Positions 6,038 through 13,076 of a DNA stretch of 13,934 nucleotides are shown piece by piece. The translations under genes were made by a program, and so were the position numbers. Source of the stretch: an uncultured Eubacteriales bacterium (GTDB lineage: Bacteria > Bacillota > Clostridia > Lachnospirales > Lachnospiraceae); NCBI GenBank assembly GCA_900549105.1, contig URND01000084.1, positions 1-13,934 of the forward strand, in the 5' to 3' direction. The number at the start of each line of letters is the position of its first letter. Position 1 is the stretch's first letter. The notes below the pieces were generated by a model, which was not told the origin of the DNA, ran no database searches, and saw only the letters and a list, made by a program, of their open reading frames with translations.

Positions 6038-6858
6038 AACTCCGCCGGATATATATCCCGCCTGCGGTGTGCCAGAAGCGGGAGCTGTCTTCGAACCGCT
6101 TCTGTCTGCTCCAAATCTAACCGGCACCGCAGGCTTCCTTCCTTTTCATCCAGCATCTCCAACACTTCCCCCCATGGATTCACAACAAGGCTGTGTCCCC
6201 AGGAATGATAAGATGCCGTCATATCTCTCGCCGGGGCCGTACCCACAGTAAACACCTGATTATCCACCGCCCGCGAACGGTAAAGCAGCTCCCAATGGGC
6301 CGGGCCTGTGGTCATATTAAAGGCCGCCGGGACTATGAAAAGCTGCGCTCCCCGATTGACCATCTGCCGGGCCAGTTCCGGGAACCGGAAATCATAACAA
6401 ATACACAGGCCCATTTTACCAAATTCCGTATCAAACACGGTCGCTTCATTTCCCGGAGACAAGGTTTCCGACTCTTTAAAATACTGTCCACCCTGGATAT
6501 CGACATCAAACAGGTGAATTTTTCGGTGTTTTGCAATTTGCCGGCCCTCCCGGTCAAATACATAGGCCGTATTATAAATCCGTCCATCTTCCCCCAGTTC
6601 CGGCATTGTCCCGGCCGATAAATACACCCGATAGGTTTTAGCCAGACGGCTGAACCATTGCCAGGCCCTTTCCCCTTCTCTTTCAGCGAAAACCGGAAAA
6701 CATTTTGTCTCATAGGGACAGAGAAACATCTCCGGAAAAGTCACCATGTCCACATTTTTTAAATCTGCCTTTTCCATACATTCCGCCATCTGTTTCAGAT
6801 TTTCTTCTTTTGTCCCCAAAACCTTTGTCTGAAAGGCCATGATATCCACAAAGCCCAT
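6034..6858 (-). CDS. Nit2-type carbon-nitrogen hydrolase (omega-amidase-like)
   Basis: A 274-aa cytosolic nitrilase-superfamily amidase (PF00795). The catalytic triad is visible: Glu43 in FPEMF, Lys113 in KHRKIHLFD and Cys154 in LCICYDFRFPE. PEMFLCPYE, HLFDVDIQGG and the RRRDIYP tail are typical of Nit2/omega-amidases, which repair alpha-ketoglutaramate and alpha-ketosuccinamate to the keto acid and ammonia; a deaminated-glutathione amidase role is the alternative. Length is normal. GGAGG lies 7 nt before the ATG. It has its own candidate promoter, and its stop codon overlaps that of the convergent flippase-like gene by a few bases with no terminator between, so the two transcripts must run into each other. 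Confidence 0.88.
   Translation of the reverse strand: MGFVDIMAFQTKVLGTKEENLKQMAECMEKADLKNVDMVTFPEMFLCPYETKCFPVFAEREGERAWQWFSRLAKTYRVYLSAGTMPELGEDGRIYNTAYVFDREGRQIAKHRKIHLFDVDIQGGQYFKESETLSPGNEATVFDTEFGKMGLCICYDFRFPELARQMVNRGAQLFIVPAAFNMTTGPAHWELLYRSRAVDNQVFTVGTAPARDMTASYHSWGHSLVVNPWGEVLEMLDEKEGSLRCRLDLEQTEAVRRQLPLLAHRRRDIYPAEF
6073..6104. other. 9-bp hairpin without a T-tract just past the flippase-like stop
   Basis: CAGAAGCGG (6073-6081) and CCGCTTCTG (6096-6104) form a perfect stem with a 14-nt loop, inside the 3' part of the amidase gene and 36 bp after the operon stop. There is no T-run, so it is not a standard intrinsic terminator; it could protect or pause the operon's 3' end, or simply be coding sequence. 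Confidence 0.4.
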
Positions 6859-6909
6859 ATCTTATCCTCCAAAAAATATTTCGATTATTTTTATATTTTC
6901 CTAACCAAG

Positions 6910-6938
6910 TTTATAATGGTTTTAGAAAGGAAACACAA
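6910..6938 (-). promoter_or_regulatory. Candidate promoter of the Nit2-type amidase
   Basis: On the minus strand, TTGTGT (6933-6938), a 17-nt spacer and TATAAA (6910-6915). An inverted repeat AACCA-N9-TGGTT (6903-6921) straddles the -10, a possible operator. The leader to the ATG is about 45 nt. The rest of the 6859-7061 gap holds one copy of a 13-bp motif (6874-6886) and the terminator at 7011. Confidence 0.5.
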
Positions 6939-7010
6939 TTTGGTCACACTTTTCATTTATTATATAAACATACCGAACAAACAATAACAATAACATTCCC
7001 CTCTTAAAAA

Positions 7011-7042
7011 AGCCGAAGTTTACCAGCTTCGGCTTCCTTTTT
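7011..7042. terminator. Bidirectional intrinsic terminator after the GGDEF-EAL gene
   Basis: AGCCGAAG (7011-7018) and CTTCGGCT (7027-7034) form an 8-bp stem with an 8-nt loop. A run of T's follows on the minus strand (the A-run at 7006-7011) and on the plus strand (7037-7042). It ends the minus-strand gene whose stop is at 7062. Confidence 0.85.
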
Positions 7043-7061
7043 TGTATTGGAAATTCAGGTT

Positions 7062-9530
7062 CTAAACCCCGCATGAATCCAAAATGGACGCAAAGTCCTC
7101 CATGGGCATCGGCTTATAAAAATAATATCCCTGGATATAGTCACAGCCCTTCTCCCTTAAAAACTCAACCTGTTCCCGTGTCTCTGCCCCTTCTGCAATA
7201 GTCCTGACATCCATCTGATGCGCCATCTTAACAATAGAATCAATAATGCTTTTTGTTTTGTCACTCTCCTCAATCCGTCTCACAAAGCCCATATCAATTT
7301 TCAAGATGTCAAAGTCATAGTTGTGTAGTGTGCTGAACGAAGAGTACCCGCTTCCGAAGTCATCCAGAAGGAGTTCTACGCCGTGATGCCGGAGCTGTTC
7401 AAACAACAAGCTTCTATTTTCCGCCACCGCAGCATAAGAAGTTTCCGTGATTTCAAAACGTATTGTATGTTTTTTGTCTTTCCTGGAGGCCACATAGCTG
7501 CAAAGCCATTCCAGAAGAGCATTATCATAAAAATCTATCCAGGATAGATTTACAGAAATCGGAACCGTTGGAAGGCCCTGCTCTTCTCTCTCTCTTTGAA
7601 ACTTTTCCACCTTGCGCACAACATACAAATCTAATTGGGAGATATCCCCACTATCTTCAAGTAACGGAATAAAACGCTGAGGTGAAATGATTCCCTTTCC
7701 CATGCAATTCCAACGCACAAGCGCCTCCGCAGAGGAAATCTGCCCGGTCACAGGATTTACAACAGGCTGTATGTATACACAGAATTCTCCGCTCTTCAGA
7801 CTATTGTCAAACTGAGCCAGCATTTCAAACAAATCAATATATTCCTTGCCCATCATATCGTCAAAAACAACAAACGGCTTTGGACTGCGACCTCTTTTCG
7901 CAACGGACATCGCAAGCCGGGCCCGGTCGCACATATTTCTCACATCCGCTGCAGCATCTTGAATTCGATAAATTCCGCACCTTTTCGAAACCCGGAACGG
8001 TCTGCCCTTGATAATATATTCCTTTTCACACCATAAAGCCAGCTTCTCACAATCCAATTTGTCCCACTCGAACAGGCACAGATACTGGTCCGCTTCCACC
8101 CTGGCCGTTATCAGCGGTTCAAGAAAAGAGTTTTCCAAATCCTGGTACAATCTTCTCAGAAGGTCATTTCCCTCTGCAATACCAAACAAGCCATTGATTG
8201 CTTTAAAATTCTTGACATCCAGACACAGAATTGCATATGTTTTTTCCCGCTTCTGCAGCAGATTCTCAACCTTTTTGATAAAACCCTGTTGATTCTCTCC
8301 GCCGGTCAGCGCATCCTTCTCCGAGAGTGATGTCACATCTTCTATCGTAAAAATCACCAGCTCAAATTCCTCTGACAAATAATGACACTGATAACTCTTT
8401 ATAGTTTTCTCCCCATCTTTCTCATGATAAACAAGAAATCCATAACCGTCGTCTTCCTCCAGATTCTTTTTCAAATTTTCCAAAGTTGTTTTTGCCATGT
8501 ATGCCTCCCGGTCCATGGGGGCAACGTGCTCCATACATATTTTCTGTCTGGCTTCATCATACGGCACTTCCGAATACATAAGTTTAGAGTCTTCTTGGTT
8601 CCCCTTTTTCGCCAAAACAATAGTTCTGCACCTGAGGTCAACAACGCCTACTGCACGAAACTTTGAATGGTGCAGCATCGGAATAAAAAGGTTCTGCAAA
8701 TATTCACCAGTCACATCCTGGGTATAGATTACCGCCTCTACATCACCGGAAAAAACATCTTTCTCCATTATCACTGTGAATTTCAATATTCCCCTTTCGT
8801 CCTCCTCCAGCATAAAAGCTTCAACAAAGGTGAGGAATATTTCCCCCTTTTCAAAAAGCCGCAGCAAATTCTCCCGACTGATTTTTTTTCGAAATTCACC
8901 GTTTTTCTTCTTTTTATTATATATATATTTGCTCAGGGAATCCAGATAATCATCTACCGAACACTCCTGCGTATCCATAATAAGATTTGCATACTCACCG
9001 CAGCCAAAATCATACTTATTGCCTGTCAGGTTTAGACTAACAAGACTCAGCGCATTTTGCATTCTCCTTCGCACGGTAAGATCCAACTGCCGCAGATAGT
9101 TGTCATGAATATCTCTCACGTACAAATAAGCAACCTGATTATCATCCCTGTATTCCCTGGCTGCCACCAGTTCTACGGATACCCAGCGGAACTCTCCTCT
9201 TACCTTCCTCCGATAATGAAAACAGATAAATTTGTTTCCATCTCTAAATCTCTTTCTTAAATAATCCAGGTTGCAGAAAGACCTGTACTTTTGCAAATCC
9301 TCTTTATACACATACCCCGCCTCGGCAAAATTTTTAATCCATTCTGACAGCTTTTCCGTATACCCCTTCGCTGTCTCCATTTCTTCAACCTTAACCATTA
9401 CATTCTGCTGCATATCATCTGTAAGGTTCACCTTCAAGATTTTTAAATAAATATGAGCGATGGTATCCCTAATATTCTGTTGTACTTCATCCTGCAATGC
9501 TTTCGAATCCCAAACATATTTTTCTTCCAT
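7062..9530 (-). CDS. PAS - degenerate GGDEF - EAL protein, predicted c-di-GMP phosphodiesterase
   Basis: An 822-aa cytosolic signalling protein with no clear membrane segment. The N-terminal ~390 residues contain at least one PAS_3-like module (HYRRKVRGEFRWVSV and a YLYVRDI end, ~105-142) and a second PAS-like stretch ending in IYTQDVTGEY near 270. The GGDEF domain (~404-560) reads EADQY at 479-483 in place of GGDEF, so cyclase activity is not expected. The EAL domain (~585-815) keeps EALVRW (Glu602), SVNLS (Asn661), EITET (Glu693), DDFGSG (723-728), LKID (Lys744), AEGAET (780 onward) and QGYYF, so hydrolysis of c-di-GMP to pGpG is predicted. The start at 9530 is preferred: an ATG at 9566 would translate the purine-rich ribosome site as WGRRRRK. 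It is divergent from the substrate-binding lipoprotein gene. Confidence 0.9.
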   Translation of the reverse strand: MEEKYVWDSKALQDEVQQNIRDTIAHIYLKILKVNLTDDMQQNVMVKVEEMETAKGYTEKLSEWIKNFAEAGYVYKEDLQKYRSFCNLDYLRKRFRDGNKFICFHYRRKVRGEFRWVSVELVAAREYRDDNQVAYLYVRDIHDNYLRQLDLTVRRRMQNALSLVSLNLTGNKYDFGCGEYANLIMDTQECSVDDYLDSLSKYIYNKKKKNGEFRKKISRENLLRLFEKGEIFLTFVEAFMLEEDERGILKFTVIMEKDVFSGDVEAVIYTQDVTGEYLQNLFIPMLHHSKFRAVGVVDLRCRTIVLAKKGNQEDSKLMYSEVPYDEARQKICMEHVAPMDREAYMAKTTLENLKKNLEEDDGYGFLVYHEKDGEKTIKSYQCHYLSEEFELVIFTIEDVTSLSEKDALTGGENQQGFIKKVENLLQKREKTYAILCLDVKNFKAINGLFGIAEGNDLLRRLYQDLENSFLEPLITARVEADQYLCLFEWDKLDCEKLALWCEKEYIIKGRPFRVSKRCGIYRIQDAAADVRNMCDRARLAMSVAKRGRSPKPFVVFDDMMGKEYIDLFEMLAQFDNSLKSGEFCVYIQPVVNPVTGQISSAEALVRWNCMGKGIISPQRFIPLLEDSGDISQLDLYVVRKVEKFQREREEQGLPTVPISVNLSWIDFYDNALLEWLCSYVASRKDKKHTIRFEITETSYAAVAENRSLLFEQLRHHGVELLLDDFGSGYSSFSTLHNYDFDILKIDMGFVRRIEESDKTKSIIDSIVKMAHQMDVRTIAEGAETREQVEFLREKGCDYIQGYYFYKPMPMEDFASILDSCGV

Positions 9531-9709
9531 GTCTTTCCTTCTCCTCCTGCCCCATTTCTGATGCATTCCAGTTTTCTTCCCCTAAGAATACTTATAAAAT
9601 TCCGCTTCCATAACAATTTTTATTGATTATTTGGCGCAGTTCAATAGACAAAATTTTAACATAAAACTTCAATTAATGCAATAAGAAAAAGTATCCGAAT
9701 AAAAAGATA

Positions 9710-9726
9710 GAATTATTAAATAATTC
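9710..9726. promoter_or_regulatory. Near-perfect AT-rich palindrome upstream of the lipoprotein gene
   Basis: GAATTATTAAATAATTC has 8-nt arms around a single central base and lies about 95 bp upstream of the lipoprotein transcription start. It is a candidate operator, but AT-rich palindromes of this size also arise by chance. Confidence 0.3.
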
Positions 9727-9741
9727 CTCAAATAATCAGTC

Positions 9742-9778
9742 AAATATTTCGATTCATTTTCTTGAAAATATTTCGATT
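9742..9778 (+). repeat. Two direct copies of a 13-bp motif in the lipoprotein promoter
   Basis: AAATATTTCGATT occurs at 9742-9754 and 9766-9778, start to start 24 bp. The centres lie near -65 and -41 relative to the predicted start, where activators usually bind, and the second overlaps the -35. A third exact copy lies at 6874-6886 in the leader of the amidase gene. Confidence 0.6.
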
Positions 9779-9806
9779 GACATTATGATTGCCCAAAACT
9801 TATAAT
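9777..9806 (+). promoter_or_regulatory. Consensus sigma-A promoter of the substrate-binding lipoprotein
   Basis: TTGACA (9777-9782), an 18-nt spacer, and TATAAT (9801-9806). Transcription would start near 9813, giving a leader of about 37 nt. The 319-bp gap 9531-9849 holds this promoter, the 13-bp repeats and an AT-rich palindrome; no clear promoter for the divergent GGDEF-EAL gene was found in it. Confidence 0.85.
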
Positions 9807-9849
9807 AAAATTAGAAATATTTTACATATACAGGAGAGGGAGAATTTAT

Positions 9850-10818
9850 ATGAAAAAACGCTCACGGGCTTTTCTGGCTATGCTTACAGCGATTGCTGCC
9901 GTCACTCTGGGAACAACCGCATGTAAAAAAGAAAATCCATCTTATTCCATCGGAATCTTCCAGTTTACGCAGCACGAATCTTTAGATGCTGCAACTCAGG
10001 GATTCAAGGATGCACTCACCGATAAACTCGGTGACAGTGTAACTTTTGATGAACGAAATGCAAATGGTGACCGCACCACCTGCACCACTGTTATTGACGA
10101 ATTTATTTATAATGATGTGGATTTGATTCTTGCGAACTCCACTACTTCCCTGCAGATTACAACCGCCGCCACATCGGAAATCCCGATTCTCGGAACATCC
10201 GTAACGGACTACGGCACCGCACTTCGATTAGATGCTTTTGACGGCACTGTCGGCGGAAATATTTCCGGCACTTCGGATTTTGTTCCCCCGTCGGAACAGG
10301 CCGCTTTAATTAAGGAACTTTTCCCGGAAGCAAAAAAAATCGGAACACTCTATTGTTCCTCTGAGGCCAACTCCGAATATCAGGCGGAAGCTCTTCAAAA
10401 GGAACTGAAAGAGGCAGGTTATTCCTGCGAATCCTATTCTTTCGCTGATTCCAACGACTTATCCTATGCGGCAGAAGATGCCGTTGCTGAATGTGATATC
10501 ATCTACATTCCGACAGATAATACCATCGCTTCCTGCGCCGGACTGATTTCAAACATCTGCGGAACTGCAAATATCCCGGTCATTGCCGGTGAAGAAAGCA
10601 CCTGCCGAATCTGTGGTGCTGCAACGCTGACCGTGGATTATTATGACCTCGGTTATGCCACCGGAGAAATGGCCGCCAAAATTCTCGTCGACGGCGAGGA
10701 CATTTCGACAATGCCGATTCAACATGCGTCCAGCTTTACCAAAAAATATAACGCGGACATTTGTAATCAGCTCGGAATCAAAATTCCGGAAGATTACGTG
10801 CCTCTGGAAACTGAATAA
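9850..10818 (+). CDS. ABC-transporter substrate-binding lipoprotein, TrpX-like (ABC_sub_bind)
   Basis: A 322-aa exported protein. It has a KKRSR start, a hydrophobic stretch at 7-20 and Cys25 in TTACKK, which fits a lipoprotein signal peptide although Thr at -3 is unusual. The mature part is a type-1 periplasmic-binding fold of the ABC_sub_bind family (PF04392): YSIGIFQFTQHESLDAATQG near 32-51, the DLILANST strand, PILGTSVTDYGTA, GTSDFVPPSEQ, and a C-terminal GYATGEMAAKIL. TrpX-type members bind aromatic amino acids; the ligand here is unknown. GGGAG lies 7 nt before the ATG. Its permease and ATPase, usually next in the operon, are absent; a terminator follows 2 bp after the stop. The divergent neighbour is the EAL protein. 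Confidence 0.88.
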   Translation: MKKRSRAFLAMLTAIAAVTLGTTACKKENPSYSIGIFQFTQHESLDAATQGFKDALTDKLGDSVTFDERNANGDRTTCTTVIDEFIYNDVDLILANSTTSLQITTAATSEIPILGTSVTDYGTALRLDAFDGTVGGNISGTSDFVPPSEQAALIKELFPEAKKIGTLYCSSEANSEYQAEALQKELKEAGYSCESYSFADSNDLSYAAEDAVAECDIIYIPTDNTIASCAGLISNICGTANIPVIAGEESTCRICGAATLTVDYYDLGYATGEMAAKILVDGEDISTMPIQHASSFTKKYNADICNQLGIKIPEDYVPLETE

Positions 10819-10820
10819 AT

Positions 10821-10906
10821 AAATCCCCGGGAATCTGCATCGACCTCCAATCGTTAGATTTTTAATCCGACTTTTGAAGTCAATTCCGCTCCCGGGGATT
10901 TTTATA
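10821..10906. terminator. Long structured bidirectional terminator
   Basis: A perfect 12-bp stem, AAATCCCCGGGA (10821-10832) with TCCCGGGGATTT (10890-10901), followed by more T's. The 57-nt interior is not an ordinary loop: it can fold a GACTT-TTG-AAGTC hairpin (10869-10881) and a weaker ATCT...AGAT hairpin (10833-10859), giving a three-way-junction shape. It would end both the lipoprotein transcript and any minus-strand transcript from the PhoU remnant. Confidence 0.7.
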
Positions 10907-10907
10907 T

Positions 10908-11105
10908 TTATTCTCTTAACAATCTAAAATAGTAGTCATGGGCCTGATGCTTCATCTCAGGTTGCACACGTGCTGCCGCAGCCACGCCGATATTGGAACA
11001 GATGTCAGAAATACGTTCTATCCCGGAAAGCAAATCCGGAAAATCCGATGCAGCCGTTAGATTTGCCAGCTCTACAGCAATATATCCCACAATATCTTTC
11101 TCCAT
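10908..11105 (-). pseudogene. C-terminal remnant of a PhoU-domain gene, probably a Na/Pi cotransporter
   Basis: The frame gives DFPDLLSGIERISDICSNIG, then AAAARV...HDYYFRLLRE and a stop. The (D/E)LLxxIERISDxCSNIG motif is a hallmark of PhoU-type helical repeats, found in PhoU and at the C-terminus of Na/phosphate cotransporters (DUF47/PhoU tails). Only ~45-65 residues are left of a gene that should have 220 or more codons. Reading upstream, the frame meets a stop seven codons before the first Met, and no ribosome site fits. The break lies between here and the recombinase gene, so I infer that insertion of the element, or a later deletion, cut the gene. Confidence 0.6.
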
Positions 11106-11232
11106 ACACAGTCCGACCGGCTTTCACACCTTCCGGGCCCTCCATAATGGTTTTTGAAATGTTTATTGCGGCTATTTTTACCCTCTGGCGTGAACATGAA
11201 ATGCTTCGTAAAGTGCCTAAAATAAAAGATTT
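11106..11232. other. Junction interval between the PhoU remnant and the recombinase gene
   Basis: This 127-bp stretch should contain one end of the recombinase element. Its left third (11110-11150) is GC-rich, like the chromosome side, and it turns AT-rich toward the recombinase. A plus-strand open frame crosses it (MVFEMFIAAIFTLWREH...), without a ribosome site. No inverted or direct terminal repeat could be fixed by eye. Confidence 0.3.
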
Positions 11233-12918
11233 CTACGAGTTTTTCTTTTGTATCAACACGATAGTTTCAACGGTACTTTCATTGTCCCAACAAATATCTG
11301 TCGTCTCCCCGTTATTGAAATACACCGGGAAGCGAAACTTGATGTGCTTCAGAAATCTGCCATCCGCCTGCTCCTGCTCATAAATATCCACCTGTTCTAC
11401 AAAGCTGTTTAAAAATTCTTTTTTCTCCACATCGGTGAACTTATCATATAGTTTATCAAAATACAATAAGAATTGATAGACGTTCTCTTCTGATATTTTT
11501 TTCTGTTTGATATTCAGCAGACGGTTCTTGACTTCATTGGTGCTGTTCTCTACACCTTCGATTTCATCATACAGCCGATACAGACGGGTTTCCATATCCT
11601 GATATTTTTTCTCATAGAATCTATCCGTAATATCCAGGCTGTCCATCTGCTGACCAAGTCTCGATTTTGCTCCTGTCAGCTGTCTGTGCTGTTTTTCCAA
11701 ATTTTCGATTTCTTTTTCAATTTCAGCTGTATCAATCCTTGAACCGATCTTTTTTCGGATTGCTTCTTCAAATTTAGGATTCTGTACCAGCTTTCGGATA
11801 ACCTCTTCAACCGCATTGTTAATCTTATCCTCATTCCATTGCTTGTGGTAACCGCATTTATGACCATCTACCAGGCGGCGATGTTTACACGCATAATAAA
11901 AATAGTCCTTATATAAAGTCCCGTCTTTCCTTTTCTTTCGATTCACGTTTCCGTACATCCCACTGCCACACATCGGACATTTCAGGATTCCAGATAAAAT
12001 ATGTTCATGATCCAGGCTGTGTATCTTCTCATATTTCACTCCGGTTTTTTCTCTTTTCTGATGTGCCAGCTCCCAGTCTGTTTCTGAAATAATCCCATCA
12101 TGAATACCATCGTGTAACATGTAATTTTCCTGCTTTACAATACGATATTCATTTCGTGTTCCGGAAACCTTCTCATTTTTTCTTCGTCCGTAAGCCAGCT
12201 TTCCACAGTAAACCGGATTATCCAGAACACCTTTTACAAAAGAAGCAGCAAACGCATCCAGTGTATTATTCTGTCTCTTTTTCTTTTTATATCCGTGTTG
12301 ATTTAACCATGTGGCAATCGCAGCGATTCCCATATTGGTATGAATGAATTTATCATAGATCAGGCGGATAATCTCTGCTTCATCCTCTGCGATCTGCAAT
12401 TCTCCATTGATCAGTTCATAACCATAGGGAGCAAATCCACCATTCCATTTTCCCTCTCTGGCTTTCTGCTTACGTCCCTCCATTGTCTGAACAAGGATAT
12501 TCTCCCGTTCAATCTCAGCTACGGCAGACAATACCGAAATCATCAGTTTCCCGCTGTCTTTGGAACTGTCAATACCATCCTCCACACAGATCAGATTTAC
12601 GCCAAAATCCTGCATCCGCTGCAGAGAACTCAAAACATCTGCCGCATTACGACCGAATCTGGAAAGTTTGAATACCAGTACAAACTGTACATCATCTATA
12701 CCATTTTCAATATTGTCTAACATCCGTTGAAATTCCGGTCTGCCTTCCACACTTTTACCGGATTTTCCTTCATCCGAAAACTCCTGAATAATCTCCATGT
12801 TCTGATACTCAGCATATTTTCTCAGTTTCTCTCTCTGGGCATCCAGACTGTAACCATCCACCTGCATGGTGGTGGAGACTCGTATATATACATAACATCT
12901 GATTTTTTTATTTTTCAT
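11233..12918 (-). CDS. Large serine recombinase (TndX/TnpX/phage-integrase type)
   Basis: A 561-aa site-specific recombinase. The N-terminal resolvase catalytic domain (~7-150) has YIRVSTTMQ with nucleophile Ser15, GYSLDAQ at 22-28 and KLSRFGRN at 84-91 (Arg87, Arg90). A Recombinase domain (PF07508, ~165-290) follows, then a zinc ribbon with CPMC at 314-317 and Cys344/Cys355, a coiled coil at about 400-475, and a C-terminal domain ending in WDNESTVETIVL. Length and order are those of integrases that move conjugative or mobilisable elements and prophages through a 2-bp crossover. All catalytic residues seen are intact. GAGGTG lies 8 nt before the ATG. The 3' end faces the PhoU remnant, so one attachment site is expected at 11100-11232; the other is beyond the window. 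Confidence 0.95.
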   Translation of the reverse strand: MKNKKIRCYVYIRVSTTMQVDGYSLDAQREKLRKYAEYQNMEIIQEFSDEGKSGKSVEGRPEFQRMLDNIENGIDDVQFVLVFKLSRFGRNAADVLSSLQRMQDFGVNLICVEDGIDSSKDSGKLMISVLSAVAEIERENILVQTMEGRKQKAREGKWNGGFAPYGYELINGELQIAEDEAEIIRLIYDKFIHTNMGIAAIATWLNQHGYKKKKRQNNTLDAFAASFVKGVLDNPVYCGKLAYGRRKNEKVSGTRNEYRIVKQENYMLHDGIHDGIISETDWELAHQKREKTGVKYEKIHSLDHEHILSGILKCPMCGSGMYGNVNRKKRKDGTLYKDYFYYACKHRRLVDGHKCGYHKQWNEDKINNAVEEVIRKLVQNPKFEEAIRKKIGSRIDTAEIEKEIENLEKQHRQLTGAKSRLGQQMDSLDITDRFYEKKYQDMETRLYRLYDEIEGVENSTNEVKNRLLNIKQKKISEENVYQFLLYFDKLYDKFTDVEKKEFLNSFVEQVDIYEQEQADGRFLKHIKFRFPVYFNNGETTDICWDNESTVETIVLIQKKNS

Positions 12919-12962
12919 TGGTATTCACCTCATTGTTTAGAGCATTTCATTGTCCCAACTAC

Positions 12963-12991
12963 ATTTTACTATTCGTTCCAACTGTATTCAA
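12963..12991 (-). promoter_or_regulatory. Candidate promoter of the serine recombinase
   Basis: On the minus strand, TTGAAT (12986-12991), a 17-nt spacer and TAAAAT (12963-12968). The leader would be about 38 nt. It is back to back with the antitoxin promoter, whose -35 is 30 bp away. Confidence 0.55.
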
Positions 12992-13021
12992 TATCTGATC
13001 TCCATAAATTTTTAAATCTCA

Positions 13022-13050
13022 TTGACATATTTCCCCCTAAAACATATAAT
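13022..13050 (+). promoter_or_regulatory. Perfect-consensus promoter of the type III toxin-antitoxin locus
   Basis: TTGACA (13022-13027), exactly 17 nt, TATAAT (13045-13050). The predicted start is near 13057. Such strength fits the need to keep the RNA antitoxin in excess of toxin. Confidence 0.9.
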
Positions 13051-13076
13051 AATGATAGAGACAGGAATACCTGTCA

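Noticed and set aside
5777..6621. Several frames of 60-142 aa across the flippase/amidase junction
   Set aside because: All lie antisense or out of frame to two genes with clear family motifs and have no ribosome sites.
9531..9566. Upstream ATG (9566) for the GGDEF-EAL gene
   Set aside because: It would translate the AGGAGGAGAAGG ribosome site as WGRRRRK; the ATG at 9530 is well placed behind that site. Not fully excluded, because AGGGGAAG also precedes 9566.
11100..11232. Inverted terminal repeats of a transposon next to the recombinase
   Set aside because: No inverted repeat or target duplication was found, and large serine recombinases do not use them.
10970..11383. A 137-aa plus-strand frame with a hydrophobic middle (MFIAAIFTLW)
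   Set aside because: Most of it is antisense to the PhoU remnant and the recombinase 3' end, and it has no ribosome site. The middle part cannot be fully excluded as a scrap of another gene.
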